A stretch of 64,000 nucleotides of DNA from Terriglobia bacterium. Its GTDB lineage: Bacteria; Acidobacteriota; Terriglobia; Terriglobales; Acidobacteriaceae. Where the stretch lies: contig JAIQGL010000012.1 of the NCBI GenBank assembly GCA_020072585.1, positions 62,001 to 126,000 on the forward strand, written 5' to 3'. This document shows, piece after piece, positions 43,351 through 52,800 of the stretch. Position 1 is the stretch's first letter. Each line of letters opens with the position of its first letter. Made by a program: the position numbers and the translations under genes. The notes under the pieces are model-generated. The model was not told the origin of the DNA, made no database searches, and was given only the letters and a program-made list of their open reading frames with translations.

Positions 43351-44220
43351 ATGATCCCGCCAGCTTTCGAATATCTCCGGCCCAAGACCGTCCCAGAAGC
43401 CGTGGCCCTGTTGCAACAACATGGAGACGACGCCAAGATCCTGAGCGGCGGACAGAGTCTCATACCCATGATGAAGCTGCGCCTGGCGCGGCCCAGCCAT
43501 TTGATTGACATCAATCGAATTTCCGGGCTTGCCTATATCAAAGAGGACGGCGGCTTCCTGAAAATTGGCGGTCTCACGCGCGAAGCGGAGCTGGAAGGAT
43601 CCGACGTGGTGCGGGCCAAGTATCCGCTGCTGCTCGACACGGCGACGGTGATCGCTGATCCGCAGGTGCGAAATTTGGCAACGGTCGGCGGCAACCTTGC
43701 CCATGGCGATCCCGCAAACGATCACCCGGCCACCATGCTGGCGTTGGGAGTGCAGATTGTCGCTACCGGAGCTAAGGGCGCGAGAGTGATTGCAATCGAC
43801 GATTTCTTTGTCTCGCTGTTCACCACGTCCCTGCAGCACGACGAGATTCTCACGGAGATTCGTATTCCCAGCCCTCCACCGCGGAGCGGTGGAGCTTACG
43901 TCAAGCTGGAGCGTAAAGTCGGGGATTTTGCCACTGCCGCAGTGGCGGTCCAGCTCACATTGGACGATAAAGGCGCGGTGCAGAAGGCAGGGATTGGGTT
44001 GACTAACGTCGGTGCGACGCCTATCCGGGCTAAGAGCGCTGAAGACGCGCTGCGTGGCAAAAAGCTGGATGCGGCGACGATCGGGCAGGCAGCACAGCTC
44101 GCGGCGGACGCAGCACAGCCCGGCTCTGACCTGCGCGGGCCGGCGGAATACAAGAAAGGTCTCATCAAAGAGCTCACCAAACGTGCGCTCACCCGCGCCG
44201 CGGAGCGGGCGGGCAAATAG
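43351..44220 (+). CDS. coxM: Aerobic CO dehydrogenase medium (FAD) subunit
   Basis: 289 residues, AGAGG before the ATG. FAD-binding motifs [14 protein letters not shown] and [17 protein letters not shown], followed by the CO-dehydrogenase flavoprotein C-terminal domain. It takes electrons from the Fe-S subunit. First gene of the cox operon. Confidence 0.92.
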   Translation: MIPPAFEYLRPKTVPEAVALLQQHGDDAKILSGGQSLIPMMKLRLARPSHLIDINRISGLAYIKEDGGFLKIGGLTREAELEGSDVVRAKYPLLLDTATVIADPQVRNLATVGGNLAHGDPANDHPATMLALGVQIVATGAKGARVIAIDDFFVSLFTTSLQHDEILTEIRIPSPPPRSGGAYVKLERKVGDFATAAVAVQLTLDDKGAVQKAGIGLTNVGATPIRAKSAEDALRGKKLDAATIGQAAQLAADAAQPGSDLRGPAEYKKGLIKELTKRALTRAAERAGK

Positions 44221-44255
44221 CAGCTCCCAAAAAGACAGATGGAGGGCAAGGCGCG

Positions 44256-44741
44256 ATGGCGAAGAAGGAACTGATCAAGCTCAAAATCAACGGCAAGGAG
44301 CGCGAGGCTGCGGCAGAGCCCAGGCTGTTGCTGGTGCACTTTATCCGTGAAGCGCTGGGGCTGACGGGGACGCACGTCGGCTGCGACACAAGCAACTGCG
44401 GCGCCTGTACCGTGATCATGAACGGGAAAACCGTGAAGTCGTGCACCGTGTTCGCGGTCCAGGCAGATGGCGCCGAGGTCATGACGGTGGAAGGCCTGCT
44501 CCAGAACGGCGCGCTCCATCCCTTGCAGGAAGGATTCAAAGAGGAGCACGGGCTGCAATGCGGCTTCTGTACGCCAGGAATGCTGATGTCAACGTATGCA
44601 TTGCTGCAGAAGAATCCGCAGCCGAGTGAAGAGCAGATACGCTGGGGAATCTCCGGCAATCTTTGCCGCTGTACCGGGTATCAAAATATTGTTAAGGCCG
44701 TGCAATTCGCCTCCAAAAAGATGGCGCAAGGAGGTAAGTAA
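44256..44741 (+). CDS. coxS: Aerobic CO dehydrogenase small (2Fe-2S) subunit
   Basis: 161 residues. Plant-type 2Fe-2S cysteines Cys43, 48, 51 and 63 ([10 protein letters not shown]) and the second cluster set Cys102, 105, 137 and 139 (CGFC, CRC). All eight ligands are present. One-base overlap (TAATG) with the large subunit. Confidence 0.93.
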   Translation: MAKKELIKLKINGKEREAAAEPRLLLVHFIREALGLTGTHVGCDTSNCGACTVIMNGKTVKSCTVFAVQADGAEVMTVEGLLQNGALHPLQEGFKEEHGLQCGFCTPGMLMSTYALLQKNPQPSEEQIRWGISGNLCRCTGYQNIVKAVQFASKKMAQGGK

Positions 44742-47092
44742 TGCAGAAGACAAGCGCAGAAATCAGCGGCATGGGACACTCGATGAAGCGCAAAGAGGAT
44801 TCACGCTTCATCCAGGGCAAGGGCAATTATGTTGACGACGTGAATCTTCCCGGGATGGTCTACGGGCACATGGTGCGCAGCCCCTATGCGCACGCGCGTC
44901 TGAAGAGCATCAACACTGATGCCGCCAAGAAAGTGCCGGGGGTTCTGGCCATCATCACCGGCGAGGACCTGGCCAAGGCCAATTTGGCGTGGATGCCGAC
45001 CCTTTCCAACGACAAACAGATGGTGCTGGCCACGGGCAAGGTGCTGTTCCAGGCGCAGGAAGTGGCATTTGTGGTGGCGGAAGACCGCTACGCCGCCGCC
45101 GATGCCGCCGAACTGGTGGAAGTGGAGTACGAAGAGTTGCCGGTGCTGGTGGATCCGCACAAAGCGATGGATGCCGACGCGCCGCTGCTGCGCGAAGACC
45201 GCACGGAAAAAAACAATCACATATTCCATTGGGAAGTAGGTGATAAAGCCGCCACCGACAAAGCCTTCAAGGAGGCGGCGGTGGTTTCCAAGGTGAATGC
45301 CCTGTCGCCCCGCTGCCATCCGGCGCCGCTGGAAACCTGCGGCTGTGTGGCTGATTTCAACAAGGCCACGGAAAAACTCACCGTCTGGCTGACCTCGCAG
45401 GCGCCGCATGTGCATCGCACGGTGTTTGCTCTGGTAGGCGGCATTCCTGAGCAGAACATCCGCATTATCTCACCGGATATTGGCGGCGGGTTCGGCAACA
45501 AGGTGCCGGTGTATCCGGGCTATGTGTGCGCGGTAGTGGCTTCGCTCACGCTGGGGCTTCCCGTAAAGTGGATTGAGACCCGCTCAGAGAACCTCCAGTC
45601 CACGGGGTTTGCCCGGGACTATCACATGACCGCTGAGATCGCTGCCGACAAAGAAGGAAAAGTGAAGGCCCTGCGGGTGAAGACACTGGCCGATCACGGG
45701 GCCTTCAACGCCGCCGCCCAGCCCACCAAGTTTCCCGCCGGACTGTTCAGCATCTGCACCGGCTCCTATGAGTTTCCGCAGTCCTTCTGTGAAGTTGATG
45801 GCGTCTATACCAACAAAGCGCCAGGGGGCATTGCCTACCGCTGCTCGTTCCGCGTGACCGAAGCCGCTTACCTGATCGAGCGCGCCATGGACGTCCTGGC
45901 CGACGATCTGAAGATGGACCCGGTGGAGCTGCGCAAGAAGAACTTTGTTCCCGCAGCCAAGTTCCCTTACAAATCACCGCTCGGCTGGACCTATGACAGC
46001 GGGGACTACCACGCCGCCATGAAGCTGGCGCTCGATACGATCGGCTATGACGCCCTGCTCAAAGAGCAGGCGGAAAAACGCAAGAAGGGCGAGCTGATGG
46101 GCATCGGCATTTCCAGCTTCACGGAGATTGTGGGTGCTGGTCCGGCGCATACGTTTGACATCCTGGGCATCAAGATGTTTGACAGCGCCGAAATCCGTAT
46201 CCATCCCACGGGCAAGGCGATTTGCCGCATGGGCACCAAGAGCCAGGGTCAGGGTCATGAGACCACGTACGCGCAGATCGTCGCGCAGGAGCTGGGAATC
46301 CCGGCGAAAGACGTGCAAGTGGAAGAAGGCGACACCGATACCGCTCCTTACGGGTTGGGAACGTATGCCAGCCGCAGCACCCCAACCTCCGGCGCGGCCA
46401 CGGCCATGGCTGCACGCAAGATAAAAGAGAAGGCGCGCAAGATCGCGGCCTTCCTGCTGGAGGTGAGCGAACAGGACCTGGAATGGGAGCCGGGCAAGTT
46501 CTTTGTGAAGGGTGCGCCTAGCAAAGCCAAAACCATTCAGGAAATAGCTTTTGCCGCTTACACGAATATTCCGCCCGGTCTGGAAGCCGGCTTGGAAGCA
46601 GTGGACTATTACGATCCGCCAAACCTGACGTTCCCGTTCGGCACCTATATCGCCGTCGTCGATATAGACAAAGGCACGGGCGAGATCAAAGTCCGCCGTT
46701 TTGTTGCGGTGGACGATTGCGGCAACATCATTAATCCGATGATCGTGGAAGGCCAGATCCATGGCGGCCTGACCGAAGGGTTTGCCATTGCCTTCATGCA
46801 GGAAATCGGATACGACGAAAGCGGCAACGTGCAGGGCGGCACCTTCATGGACTACCTGATACCTACGGCGGTCGAGACGCCCCACTGGGAGACGGGCAAG
46901 ACCACGACCCCGTCGCCCCATCATCCGTTCGGGGCAAAGGGCATTGGGGAGTCGCCGAACGTCGGTTCGCCGGCGGCTTTCGTCAACGCCGTGGTGGACG
47001 CGCTCTCACATTTGGGAGTGAAGCACATTGATATGCCTATTACACCGTGGAAGGTGTGGAATATCCTAAAGGAGAAGGGAATCACGGGCTAG
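44741..47092 (+). CDS. coxL: Form I aerobic CO dehydrogenase large (Mo-Cu) subunit
   Basis: 783 residues. The active-site loop reads AYRCSFR (365-371) with Cys368, the diagnostic form I motif whose cysteine bridges Cu to Mo; form II enzymes have AYRGAGR. The catalytic Glu lies in GAKGIGE near the C-terminus. It oxidises CO with water to CO2, giving electrons to the quinone pool. With coxM and coxS intact, the enzyme should be functional, consistent with scavenging of trace atmospheric CO. Confidence 0.95.
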   Translation: MQKTSAEISGMGHSMKRKEDSRFIQGKGNYVDDVNLPGMVYGHMVRSPYAHARLKSINTDAAKKVPGVLAIITGEDLAKANLAWMPTLSNDKQMVLATGKVLFQAQEVAFVVAEDRYAAADAAELVEVEYEELPVLVDPHKAMDADAPLLREDRTEKNNHIFHWEVGDKAATDKAFKEAAVVSKVNALSPRCHPAPLETCGCVADFNKATEKLTVWLTSQAPHVHRTVFALVGGIPEQNIRIISPDIGGGFGNKVPVYPGYVCAVVASLTLGLPVKWIETRSENLQSTGFARDYHMTAEIAADKEGKVKALRVKTLADHGAFNAAAQPTKFPAGLFSICTGSYEFPQSFCEVDGVYTNKAPGGIAYRCSFRVTEAAYLIERAMDVLADDLKMDPVELRKKNFVPAAKFPYKSPLGWTYDSGDYHAAMKLALDTIGYDALLKEQAEKRKKGELMGIGISSFTEIVGAGPAHTFDILGIKMFDSAEIRIHPTGKAICRMGTKSQGQGHETTYAQIVAQELGIPAKDVQVEEGDTDTAPYGLGTYASRSTPTSGAATAMAARKIKEKARKIAAFLLEVSEQDLEWEPGKFFVKGAPSKAKTIQEIAFAAYTNIPPGLEAGLEAVDYYDPPNLTFPFGTYIAVVDIDKGTGEIKVRRFVAVDDCGNIINPMIVEGQIHGGLTEGFAIAFMQEIGYDESGNVQGGTFMDYLIPTAVETPHWETGKTTTPSPHHPFGAKGIGESPNVGSPAAFVNAVVDALSHLGVKHIDMPITPWKVWNILKEKGITG

Positions 47093-47093
47093 C

Positions 47094-47735
47094 ATGGCAG
47101 TAAAGATTGAAAAGACGTTCCGGGTGGATCAGCCGACAGACAAAGTCTGGGCTTTTTTGAGCGATCCCAGGAAGGTTGGCGCATGCGTGCCCGGAGCGGA
47201 GATCACGGAGCAGGTGGACGAGCGCACTTACAAGGGCGCAATCAAGGTGAAAGTGGGGCCAAGCGTTACTGACTATAAGGGCGAAGTCCAGATCGTGCGG
47301 CTGGACCAGGCGTTGCATGAGATTGAAATCCTGGGCAAAGGCCAGGATGTGAGAGGCAAAGGAAGCGCGTCCATGAAGATGACAGGCAAGGTGCATGCAC
47401 TTGACAGCGGGAGTGAGGTCACCAGCATCTCTGAACTCAATGTTGTGGGTATACTGGCACAGATGGGCTCGCGAGTGATCAGCGAAGTCTCAAACGTTAT
47501 GTTTGAGCAATTTCTAAACAACTTTCGCAAGCAGCTCCAGTCACCGGACGCAGCGATTGGAGAGACAAGCACTGCCACTGCAAAGCCGATCAGCGCAGTG
47601 GGAGTAGCGTTTTCGGCTTTGAAGGCAACTTTTACCAGGCATTCAAGCAGCGAAGAAGCTAAAGCCGACCTGGCCAAATCCGATTCAGCGCCGCCCGTTC
47701 CGGACAAACCTAAAGACGATTCCGGCGGCAAGTGA
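47094..47735 (+). CDS. coxG: CoxG family SRPBCC membrane-recruitment protein
   Basis: 213 residues. SRPBCC fold (VDQPTDKVWAFLSDPRKVGACVPGAEI, GKGSASMKMTGKVHAL) with a C-terminal hydrophobic/charged tail from about 150. CoxG helps tether CO dehydrogenase to the membrane. It starts one base after the coxL stop. Confidence 0.9.
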   Translation: MAVKIEKTFRVDQPTDKVWAFLSDPRKVGACVPGAEITEQVDERTYKGAIKVKVGPSVTDYKGEVQIVRLDQALHEIEILGKGQDVRGKGSASMKMTGKVHALDSGSEVTSISELNVVGILAQMGSRVISEVSNVMFEQFLNNFRKQLQSPDAAIGETSTATAKPISAVGVAFSALKATFTRHSSSEEAKADLAKSDSAPPVPDKPKDDSGGK

Positions 47736-48643
47736 TGCCGTCCCCGACTCTCCCAAAAGGCAAGACGATCCACGATCCGGGTGGGCTGGCAAGCAGCTTT
47801 GAGCAGCTTGGTTACATCACTGATCCCGCGCTCGCTACGGCGATTTTTCTAGCGGTGAATCTCGCCAAGCCGTTGTTGCTGGAAGGTCACGCGGGGCTGG
47901 GCAAGACGGAGGTCGCAAAGGTCCTGGCGCAGTTTCTGGGCACTCGGCTGATCCGGCTGCAATGTTATGAGGGGCTCGACGTGAATTCCGCGGTCTACGA
48001 GTGGAACTACCAGAAGCAGCTCCTTGCCATTAAGATTGAGGAGCGGACCGGCCTATCGGTCGAGGAAAAAGAGAAGCATATCTTCAGCCGCGATTTTCTG
48101 ATGGAACGCCCGCTGCTGCAGGCGATCCAGGAAGCAGAGTCTTCACCGGTGCTGCTTGTGGACGAGGTTGACCGCGCCGATGAAGCGTTTGAAGCGTTTC
48201 TGCTGGAACTGCTATCGGACTATCAGATCAGCATTCCGGAGCTGGGAACGATCAAAGCCAGGCATCTGCCACTGGTGATTCTCACATCGAACCGCAGCCG
48301 CGAACTGGGCGACGCTCTCAAACGCCGCTGCCTCTACCACTGGATCGACTATCCCAGCCTGGAAAAAGAGATGAAGATTGTGGCGGCACGGCTGCCGGGA
48401 ATCGCGGAAGAGTTAGAACGGCAAATTGTAACGTTTGTGCAGGCGGTGCGGCGGCTGAACCTGATGAAGGCCCCCGGCGTGGCGGAGACGCTGGACTGGG
48501 CCCGGGCGCTCAAGTCCCTGGGAAAGACCAGTCTGGACACCGGATCGGTGGAAGATACGCTCGGCTGTCTTTCCAAATCCATGGAAGACTCGGCAAAGAT
48601 CAAGGCTGCCGGGATTGAGACAATGCTGACGGAAGTTGGTTGA
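47735..48643 (+). CDS. coxD: CoxD MoxR-type AAA+ ATPase
   Basis: 302 residues from ATG 47735, overlapping the coxG stop; a GTG three bases earlier is possible. Walker A GHAGLGKTEVAK, Walker B VLLVDEVDRAD, arginine-rich sensor LTSNRSRELGDALKRRCLYHWIDYP. CoxD is needed for assembling the sulfur- and copper-containing active site. Confidence 0.9.
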   Translation: MPSPTLPKGKTIHDPGGLASSFEQLGYITDPALATAIFLAVNLAKPLLLEGHAGLGKTEVAKVLAQFLGTRLIRLQCYEGLDVNSAVYEWNYQKQLLAIKIEERTGLSVEEKEKHIFSRDFLMERPLLQAIQEAESSPVLLVDEVDRADEAFEAFLLELLSDYQISIPELGTIKARHLPLVILTSNRSRELGDALKRRCLYHWIDYPSLEKEMKIVAARLPGIAEELERQIVTFVQAVRRLNLMKAPGVAETLDWARALKSLGKTSLDTGSVEDTLGCLSKSMEDSAKIKAAGIETMLTEVG

Positions 48644-48645
48644 GT

Positions 48646-49791
48646 ATGGTGACTCCCGGAGTTCAGGGCCTGGATCTGAGCATCATTGAATTTTGCCGGT
48701 TTGCCCGAGAGCGCGGGCTCTCCACGGGGGTGAAGGAGAGCCTGGATGCGTTGCGAGCGGCCAGTGCGGTAGGAATCGCCGGGCGGGAGAACTTGAAATT
48801 TGCGCTGCGGGCGGTACTGTGCTCGTCAAAGGCGGACTGGGAACTTTTTGACGACGTATTTGAAACGTTCTGGAATCGATCAGAGTCAGGCGACTGGGCG
48901 CGGAAGCCGGGCGGCAAACGCAACAAGAATTCGAAGGAAGATCGGCCGCAGCAGGACAATGCCGGGCTGGCGCTCATGGGACAGAGTAGCTCTTCCAACA
49001 CCGAAGGCGAAGGCAAGTCGGTACTGGGTGCAAGCGGGCAGGAGCGGCTCAGGAAAGCAGATTTCTCTGAATTGGCGCCCGCCGATCTGGCTAAGCTGGA
49101 GCGGATTTCACTGCGCCTGCTGCAGCAGATGAGCTTGCGGCTCTCGCGCCGGACTAAGAACATGGCAGCGCAAGGCAAAGTTGATCTGCGCAGGACCATC
49201 CGGCGGAACATCGGACGTGGAGGCGATCTGATTGATCTCAGTTTCCGCAACCGGAAGTTGCAGCAACTGAAGCTGGTGATCGTGCTGGATGTGAGCGGTT
49301 CGATGAATCCGTACAGCATCTTCTTTGTCCGGTTTGCCTACGCGCTGCAAAAATATTTCAAGCGGGTGGATACTTTTCTGTTCAGCACCCAGCTCACGGA
49401 AATCACCTCGGCGCTGCGGGCGCGGCAATTGCGAGATGCCATGGAGTCACTGGCGCAGCAGGCGGCCGGATGGTCAGGCGGAACAAAGATCGGGGACTCA
49501 TTGCGAGACCTGAACACGCGTCATGGACGAAAACTTTTCTCCCGCGATACAGTGTTCATGGTCCTCAGTGACGGTTGGGACACCGGTGATCCGGCCACGC
49601 TGGCAGAGGAAATCAGCGCCATCAAACGCCGCGTGCGCAAGCTGATCTGGTTGAACCCGCTGCTGGGAATGGCGGACTATCAGCCCGTCACTCTCGGCAT
49701 GAGCGCAGCGCTGCCGTACATCGATGTCTTTGCTCCGGCCCATAACCTGGATAGTTTGCTGAACCTGGAGATGCATCTGAAGCGCGCATGA
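48646..49791 (+). CDS. coxE: CoxE VWA-domain protein
   Basis: 381 residues from ATG 48646; the TTG at 48640 overlaps the previous stop and is the alternative. A C-terminal von Willebrand A domain has the MIDAS motif DVSGSMNPYS. MoxR/VWA pairs act together as chaperones; CoxD and CoxE mature CO dehydrogenase. Confidence 0.9.
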   Translation: MVTPGVQGLDLSIIEFCRFARERGLSTGVKESLDALRAASAVGIAGRENLKFALRAVLCSSKADWELFDDVFETFWNRSESGDWARKPGGKRNKNSKEDRPQQDNAGLALMGQSSSSNTEGEGKSVLGASGQERLRKADFSELAPADLAKLERISLRLLQQMSLRLSRRTKNMAAQGKVDLRRTIRRNIGRGGDLIDLSFRNRKLQQLKLVIVLDVSGSMNPYSIFFVRFAYALQKYFKRVDTFLFSTQLTEITSALRARQLRDAMESLAQQAAGWSGGTKIGDSLRDLNTRHGRKLFSRDTVFMVLSDGWDTGDPATLAEEISAIKRRVRKLIWLNPLLGMADYQPVTLGMSAALPYIDVFAPAHNLDSLLNLEMHLKRA

Positions 49792-49862
49792 GGTGCGGCT
49801 GCGCCGCCAGAAGCATCCGGCAACGGCTGAACGGCTTTTTAAGAAGTAACATAAGCAGGACA

Positions 49863-50867
49863 ATGATGTTTGATCAGTTCCTCAAGAAAACGACGGAATT
49901 AGTGACCCGCGGAGATTCCTTTGTTACAGCCACGGTCGTTCGTTGCCAGTCTCCCACTTCCGGCAAGCCGGGAGATAAAGCAATCATTCATGCTGACGGC
50001 AAAATCTGGGGATGGATTGGCGGCGGCTGCGCGCAGCCGGTTGTGATCAAGGAAGCACTGAAGGCACTGGGTGATGGCCGGCCCAAACTCGTGCGCATCA
50101 GCCCGTCCGCCAACAATCCGGAAGAGGGAATTGTGGACTACACCATGACGTGCCATAGTGGCGGTGCGCTGGATATCTATCTTGAACCAGTGTTGCCCAA
50201 ACCGCGGATCCTGATTCTTGGCCGGTCGCCGGTCGCGCGAACGCTGGCGCAACTAGGCAGCACGATTGGATATACGGTTGTGGTTGTGTCTGCTGATGCA
50301 GCAGCAGAAAACCCTGCCAATGCTGAGATCGTCGAGACGCAGGATTTCAACCTGGAGCGTGTGACGATCACTCCGCAGACGTTTGTAGTGGTCGCAACGC
50401 AGGGCGAAGGAGACGAGGAAGCGCTTGAGCAGGCAACCAGGACCAATGCAGCTTACATAGCATTTGTCGCGAGCAAAACCAAAGCAAGGAAGGTGTTCGA
50501 ACATCTGCAATCACGAGGTGCTAGCTCTGACAAAGTCAGCCAGATACGGGCGCCTGCCGGGCTTGACCTGGGGGCCAGGTCGCCGGAGGAGATTGCAGTC
50601 AGCATTCTGGCGGAGATCATTCAGATACGAGCCAACGCCGCGAAAGAGGCGGCTCAATCCGAGCCCGGATCTTCTCTCCCTGTGATTAACGACGAAGCGA
50701 AAGATCCTGTCTGCGGGATGATCGTGAACCAAACCAAAACGAAGTATCAGGCCGACTACCAAGGCAGGATGTTCTATTTTTGCTGCGCTGGATGTAAGCA
50801 GACCTTTGAGCAGTCGCCACAACGCTATCTTGTGACTGCCAGCAATGTGACCTTTAGTGATGAATAG
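49863..50867 (+). CDS. CoxF-like XdhC protein with C-terminal YHS domain
   Basis: 334 residues from ATG 49863 (ATG 49866 also possible) with AGGA upstream. XdhC N-domain (ATVVRCQSPTSGKPGDKAIIHADGKIWGWIGGGCAQPVV) and Rossmann domain (RILILGRSPVARTLAQLG, RAPAGLDLGARSPEEIAVSILAEI). From about 278 a YHS metal-binding domain follows (DPVCGMIVN and FCCAGCKQTFEQSPQRYL). The Cys pairs may bind copper or another metal, fitting a Mo-Cu enzyme. Last gene of the cox operon. Confidence 0.86.
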   Translation: MMFDQFLKKTTELVTRGDSFVTATVVRCQSPTSGKPGDKAIIHADGKIWGWIGGGCAQPVVIKEALKALGDGRPKLVRISPSANNPEEGIVDYTMTCHSGGALDIYLEPVLPKPRILILGRSPVARTLAQLGSTIGYTVVVVSADAAAENPANAEIVETQDFNLERVTITPQTFVVVATQGEGDEEALEQATRTNAAYIAFVASKTKARKVFEHLQSRGASSDKVSQIRAPAGLDLGARSPEEIAVSILAEIIQIRANAAKEAAQSEPGSSLPVINDEAKDPVCGMIVNQTKTKYQADYQGRMFYFCCAGCKQTFEQSPQRYLVTASNVTFSDE

Positions 50868-51826
50868 CAGTTGCCAATGGGACACTACAACAGGCCTGCA
50901 AGTATCTTCCGGAAGAATAGGTTTAGATAGTGGTCTTCGTGGTCTTGCTAACCGGAGACCACCCAGCTTTGTGAAGTATAAGTGGTCTGCCTTCATATAT
51001 AGCCAGATAATATACCGATATATCGAAGTAATTGTGTTTAGGCTATATACCTGGTTTTGGAATACTGGTAGCAGAGGAAGCGTGTTTTCGTTTCCCTGGC
51101 CTTTGTTTTTGCATGTCGCTGCCTGTTCCTGGCAGCCGCATGCTTGTGGCCTGCTGAAGCCTTTTGCTCATCCGCAAATCTACCTCAGGCATGTTCAGGA
51201 ATCTGGGCGGGGCGCAGCAGGGCATGCCCCATGCTTTTTGGCAGGCAGTTTTTATAGCTGACTTGGGATTGGTCCACACTTTTTCTCTATGTGCTGAAGC
51301 TGGAGTGTTTGGCAGAAATCCGGGCGGCGGCTGTGGATAATCCAATGGGACACGGTTCTTCATGAGCAGGTCTCCTCATACAGCGCAGAAGACCCGTCAC
51401 TTTGAGTTCACGGTGGCGGGACTGCGCATTTGCTGCTTGAACAGCCCCTAACTTGCGCGCAATTATATTGCTAAGTAACTCTAGCTACTAACTCAAAATA
51501 GTACAACGTAGATATGGCGAACCTATGTGACAGAGCATGGATGAAAAATGTAAATGCGCAGGGGACTCAATGGGATGTCATTGGGTGGTTGTTAGTGGTT
51601 GCCAGTAATCTCAGACGGACTCAACATTCGTCCAAGCTTGCTTGAGCTTGGTTAAACTCCATCGGTCCTGATCTCTAGATTAGTAAATACTAATAAGTCT
51701 GCGTTTTTATTTTTTTATTAGCAAATATTAATGTCACATCAGTAATCACTAGTTGAGTTCTCTTTGTTCTTTTTAATACACCGATTAAGTTGCCTGGGAT
51801 AACTTATCAAGATACGAGGTGTTTGC
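50868..51826. other. Long intergenic region with tandem inverted repeats near its right end
   Basis: About 960 bases. The left part (51043-51363, minus) has an open frame of 106 codons with GGAG eight bases before its ATG and a Pro/Lys-rich product that I do not recognise; I do not call it a gene. The right part is AT-rich and holds two near-identical dyads at 51679-51694 and 51717-51732 just upstream of the gene at 51827. No RNA gene was recognised. Confidence 0.45.
51679..51732. promoter_or_regulatory. Two tandem operator-like dyads upstream of 51827
   Basis: ATTAGTAAATACTAAT (51679-51694) is a perfect inverted repeat ATTAGT-N4-ACTAAT. ATTAGCAAATATTAAT (51717-51732) matches it at 14 of 16 positions. 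Start-to-start spacing is 38 bases. The TAGTA/TACTA core resembles BlaI/MecI-type operators, and a blaI-like gene lies 680 bases downstream. Confidence 0.45.
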
Positions 51827-52246
51827 ATGACGGATAAAACCCAGGGCGCGCTTTCCGGGCGCCTGCGACAGCTTTCCTCCGAACTTCGTGATGTTGGTCT
51901 TGCGCTTAAGGAGGGGGCAACTCCCGAACTGCAGCTACTGCAGGAATTTCGACAGGTCCTGGACAATGTTCGTATGGCAGCATGGACCGTAAATGAGTTA
52001 CTCAATGCAGCGGAGTTACAAAAAGATACTGACAAGGTGTTGTCTTTTCTTGCAGCGGAGCGGCTGCGTCGATCAAACCAGATGCTTAAGGACTTGTGTG
52101 CAGATCTCAATGACCAGGGTGTTACCTGGCAAACCAATGGCGTGCATGGGCTGTTTGAGACCGTGAACGTCCTCCAGGTGCAGCTTAGCAAGCTCATCAA
52201 CCAAGATCGGGGCTGGTTTGAGAAGGTGAGTGATTCCAGCAGGTAA
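51827..52246 (+). CDS. Hypothetical helical protein
   Basis: 139 residues, almost wholly alpha-helical and leucine-rich with heptad character (LSGRLRQLSSELRDVGLALKE, LQLLQEFRQVLDNVRMAAWTVNELLNAAE). No signal peptide, membrane segment or known motif. Small cytosolic proteins like this occur in Acidobacteriota without assigned function. The operator-like dyads before it suggest control by the BlaI protein encoded downstream. Confidence 0.7.
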   Translation: MTDKTQGALSGRLRQLSSELRDVGLALKEGATPELQLLQEFRQVLDNVRMAAWTVNELLNAAELQKDTDKVLSFLAAERLRRSNQMLKDLCADLNDQGVTWQTNGVHGLFETVNVLQVQLSKLINQDRGWFEKVSDSSR

Positions 52247-52326
52247 GCGATTTCCAATCATTAACAAGAAAAATAAGACGTTTAAAATCAATGATATAAA
52301 TGCCTATCCAAATTTTTGATCGAAAA

Positions 52327-52344
52327 TAACTAAAGAATTAGTTA
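52327..52344. promoter_or_regulatory. Operator-like inverted repeat upstream of blaI-like gene
   Basis: TAACTAA-AGAA-TTAGTTA, a 7+7 inverted repeat about 70 bases before the repressor's GTG start. It shares the words ACTAA and TTAGT with the dyads at 51679-51732, in opposite half-site order. Autoregulation is inferred. Confidence 0.4.
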
Positions 52345-52413
52345 CTATTTCATTATTGCTGCGTCTATATAGCTAAAGGAAAATCTTTCAAGGGAAGCAA
52401 GGAGCCGAGGGCT

Positions 52414-52800
52414 GTGCCGCCGAAAAAATCGCCAACATTAACTGAAGCTGAGTTGCGCCTCATGGAGGTGTTGTGGCAGAAGGGGCCAGCGACGGTCCAT
52501 CAAGTTCTGGAGGCGCTTCCGGCCAAGTTTCCCCTGGCGTACAACTCTGTGCTCACCACGATCCGTATTCTGGAAAAAAAAGGATATGTACAACACGTAA
52601 AGGAAGGGCGAGCGCACGTGTACGCACCCCTGGTCGGCAAGCAGGAAGCCACACGCTTTGAGATCAAAAATCTGGTCGGACGCTTTTTCAAAGATTCCCA
52701 TGAACTACTGGTGCTCAACCTTCTGGAGGACAAGAGCATCAATGCAGATGAGCTCACGCGGCTGAGACGGCTGGTGCAGGAGCAAAGGGAGAAGCCATGA
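52414..52800 (+). CDS. BlaI/MecI family repressor
   Basis: 128 residues, GTG start. Winged-helix N-domain (LTEAELRLMEVLWQKGPATVHQVLEALPAKFPLAYNSVLTTIRILEKKGYV) and a short C-terminal dimerisation helix. BlaI proteins repress until cleaved by a partner M56 protease, which is the next gene (ATGA overlap). Confidence 0.9.
   Translation: MPPKKSPTLTEAELRLMEVLWQKGPATVHQVLEALPAKFPLAYNSVLTTIRILEKKGYVQHVKEGRAHVYAPLVGKQEATRFEIKNLVGRFFKDSHELLVLNLLEDKSINADELTRLRRLVQEQREKP

Noticed and set aside
45974-46924. Open frame of 316 codons on the minus strand
   Set aside because: Antisense to coxL; His/Arg-rich composition typical of a shadow frame in GC-rich DNA.
51043-51363. Minus-strand ORF of 106 codons with GGAG upstream
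   Set aside because: Pro/Lys-rich product without any recognisable feature in an otherwise non-coding stretch; noted but not called.
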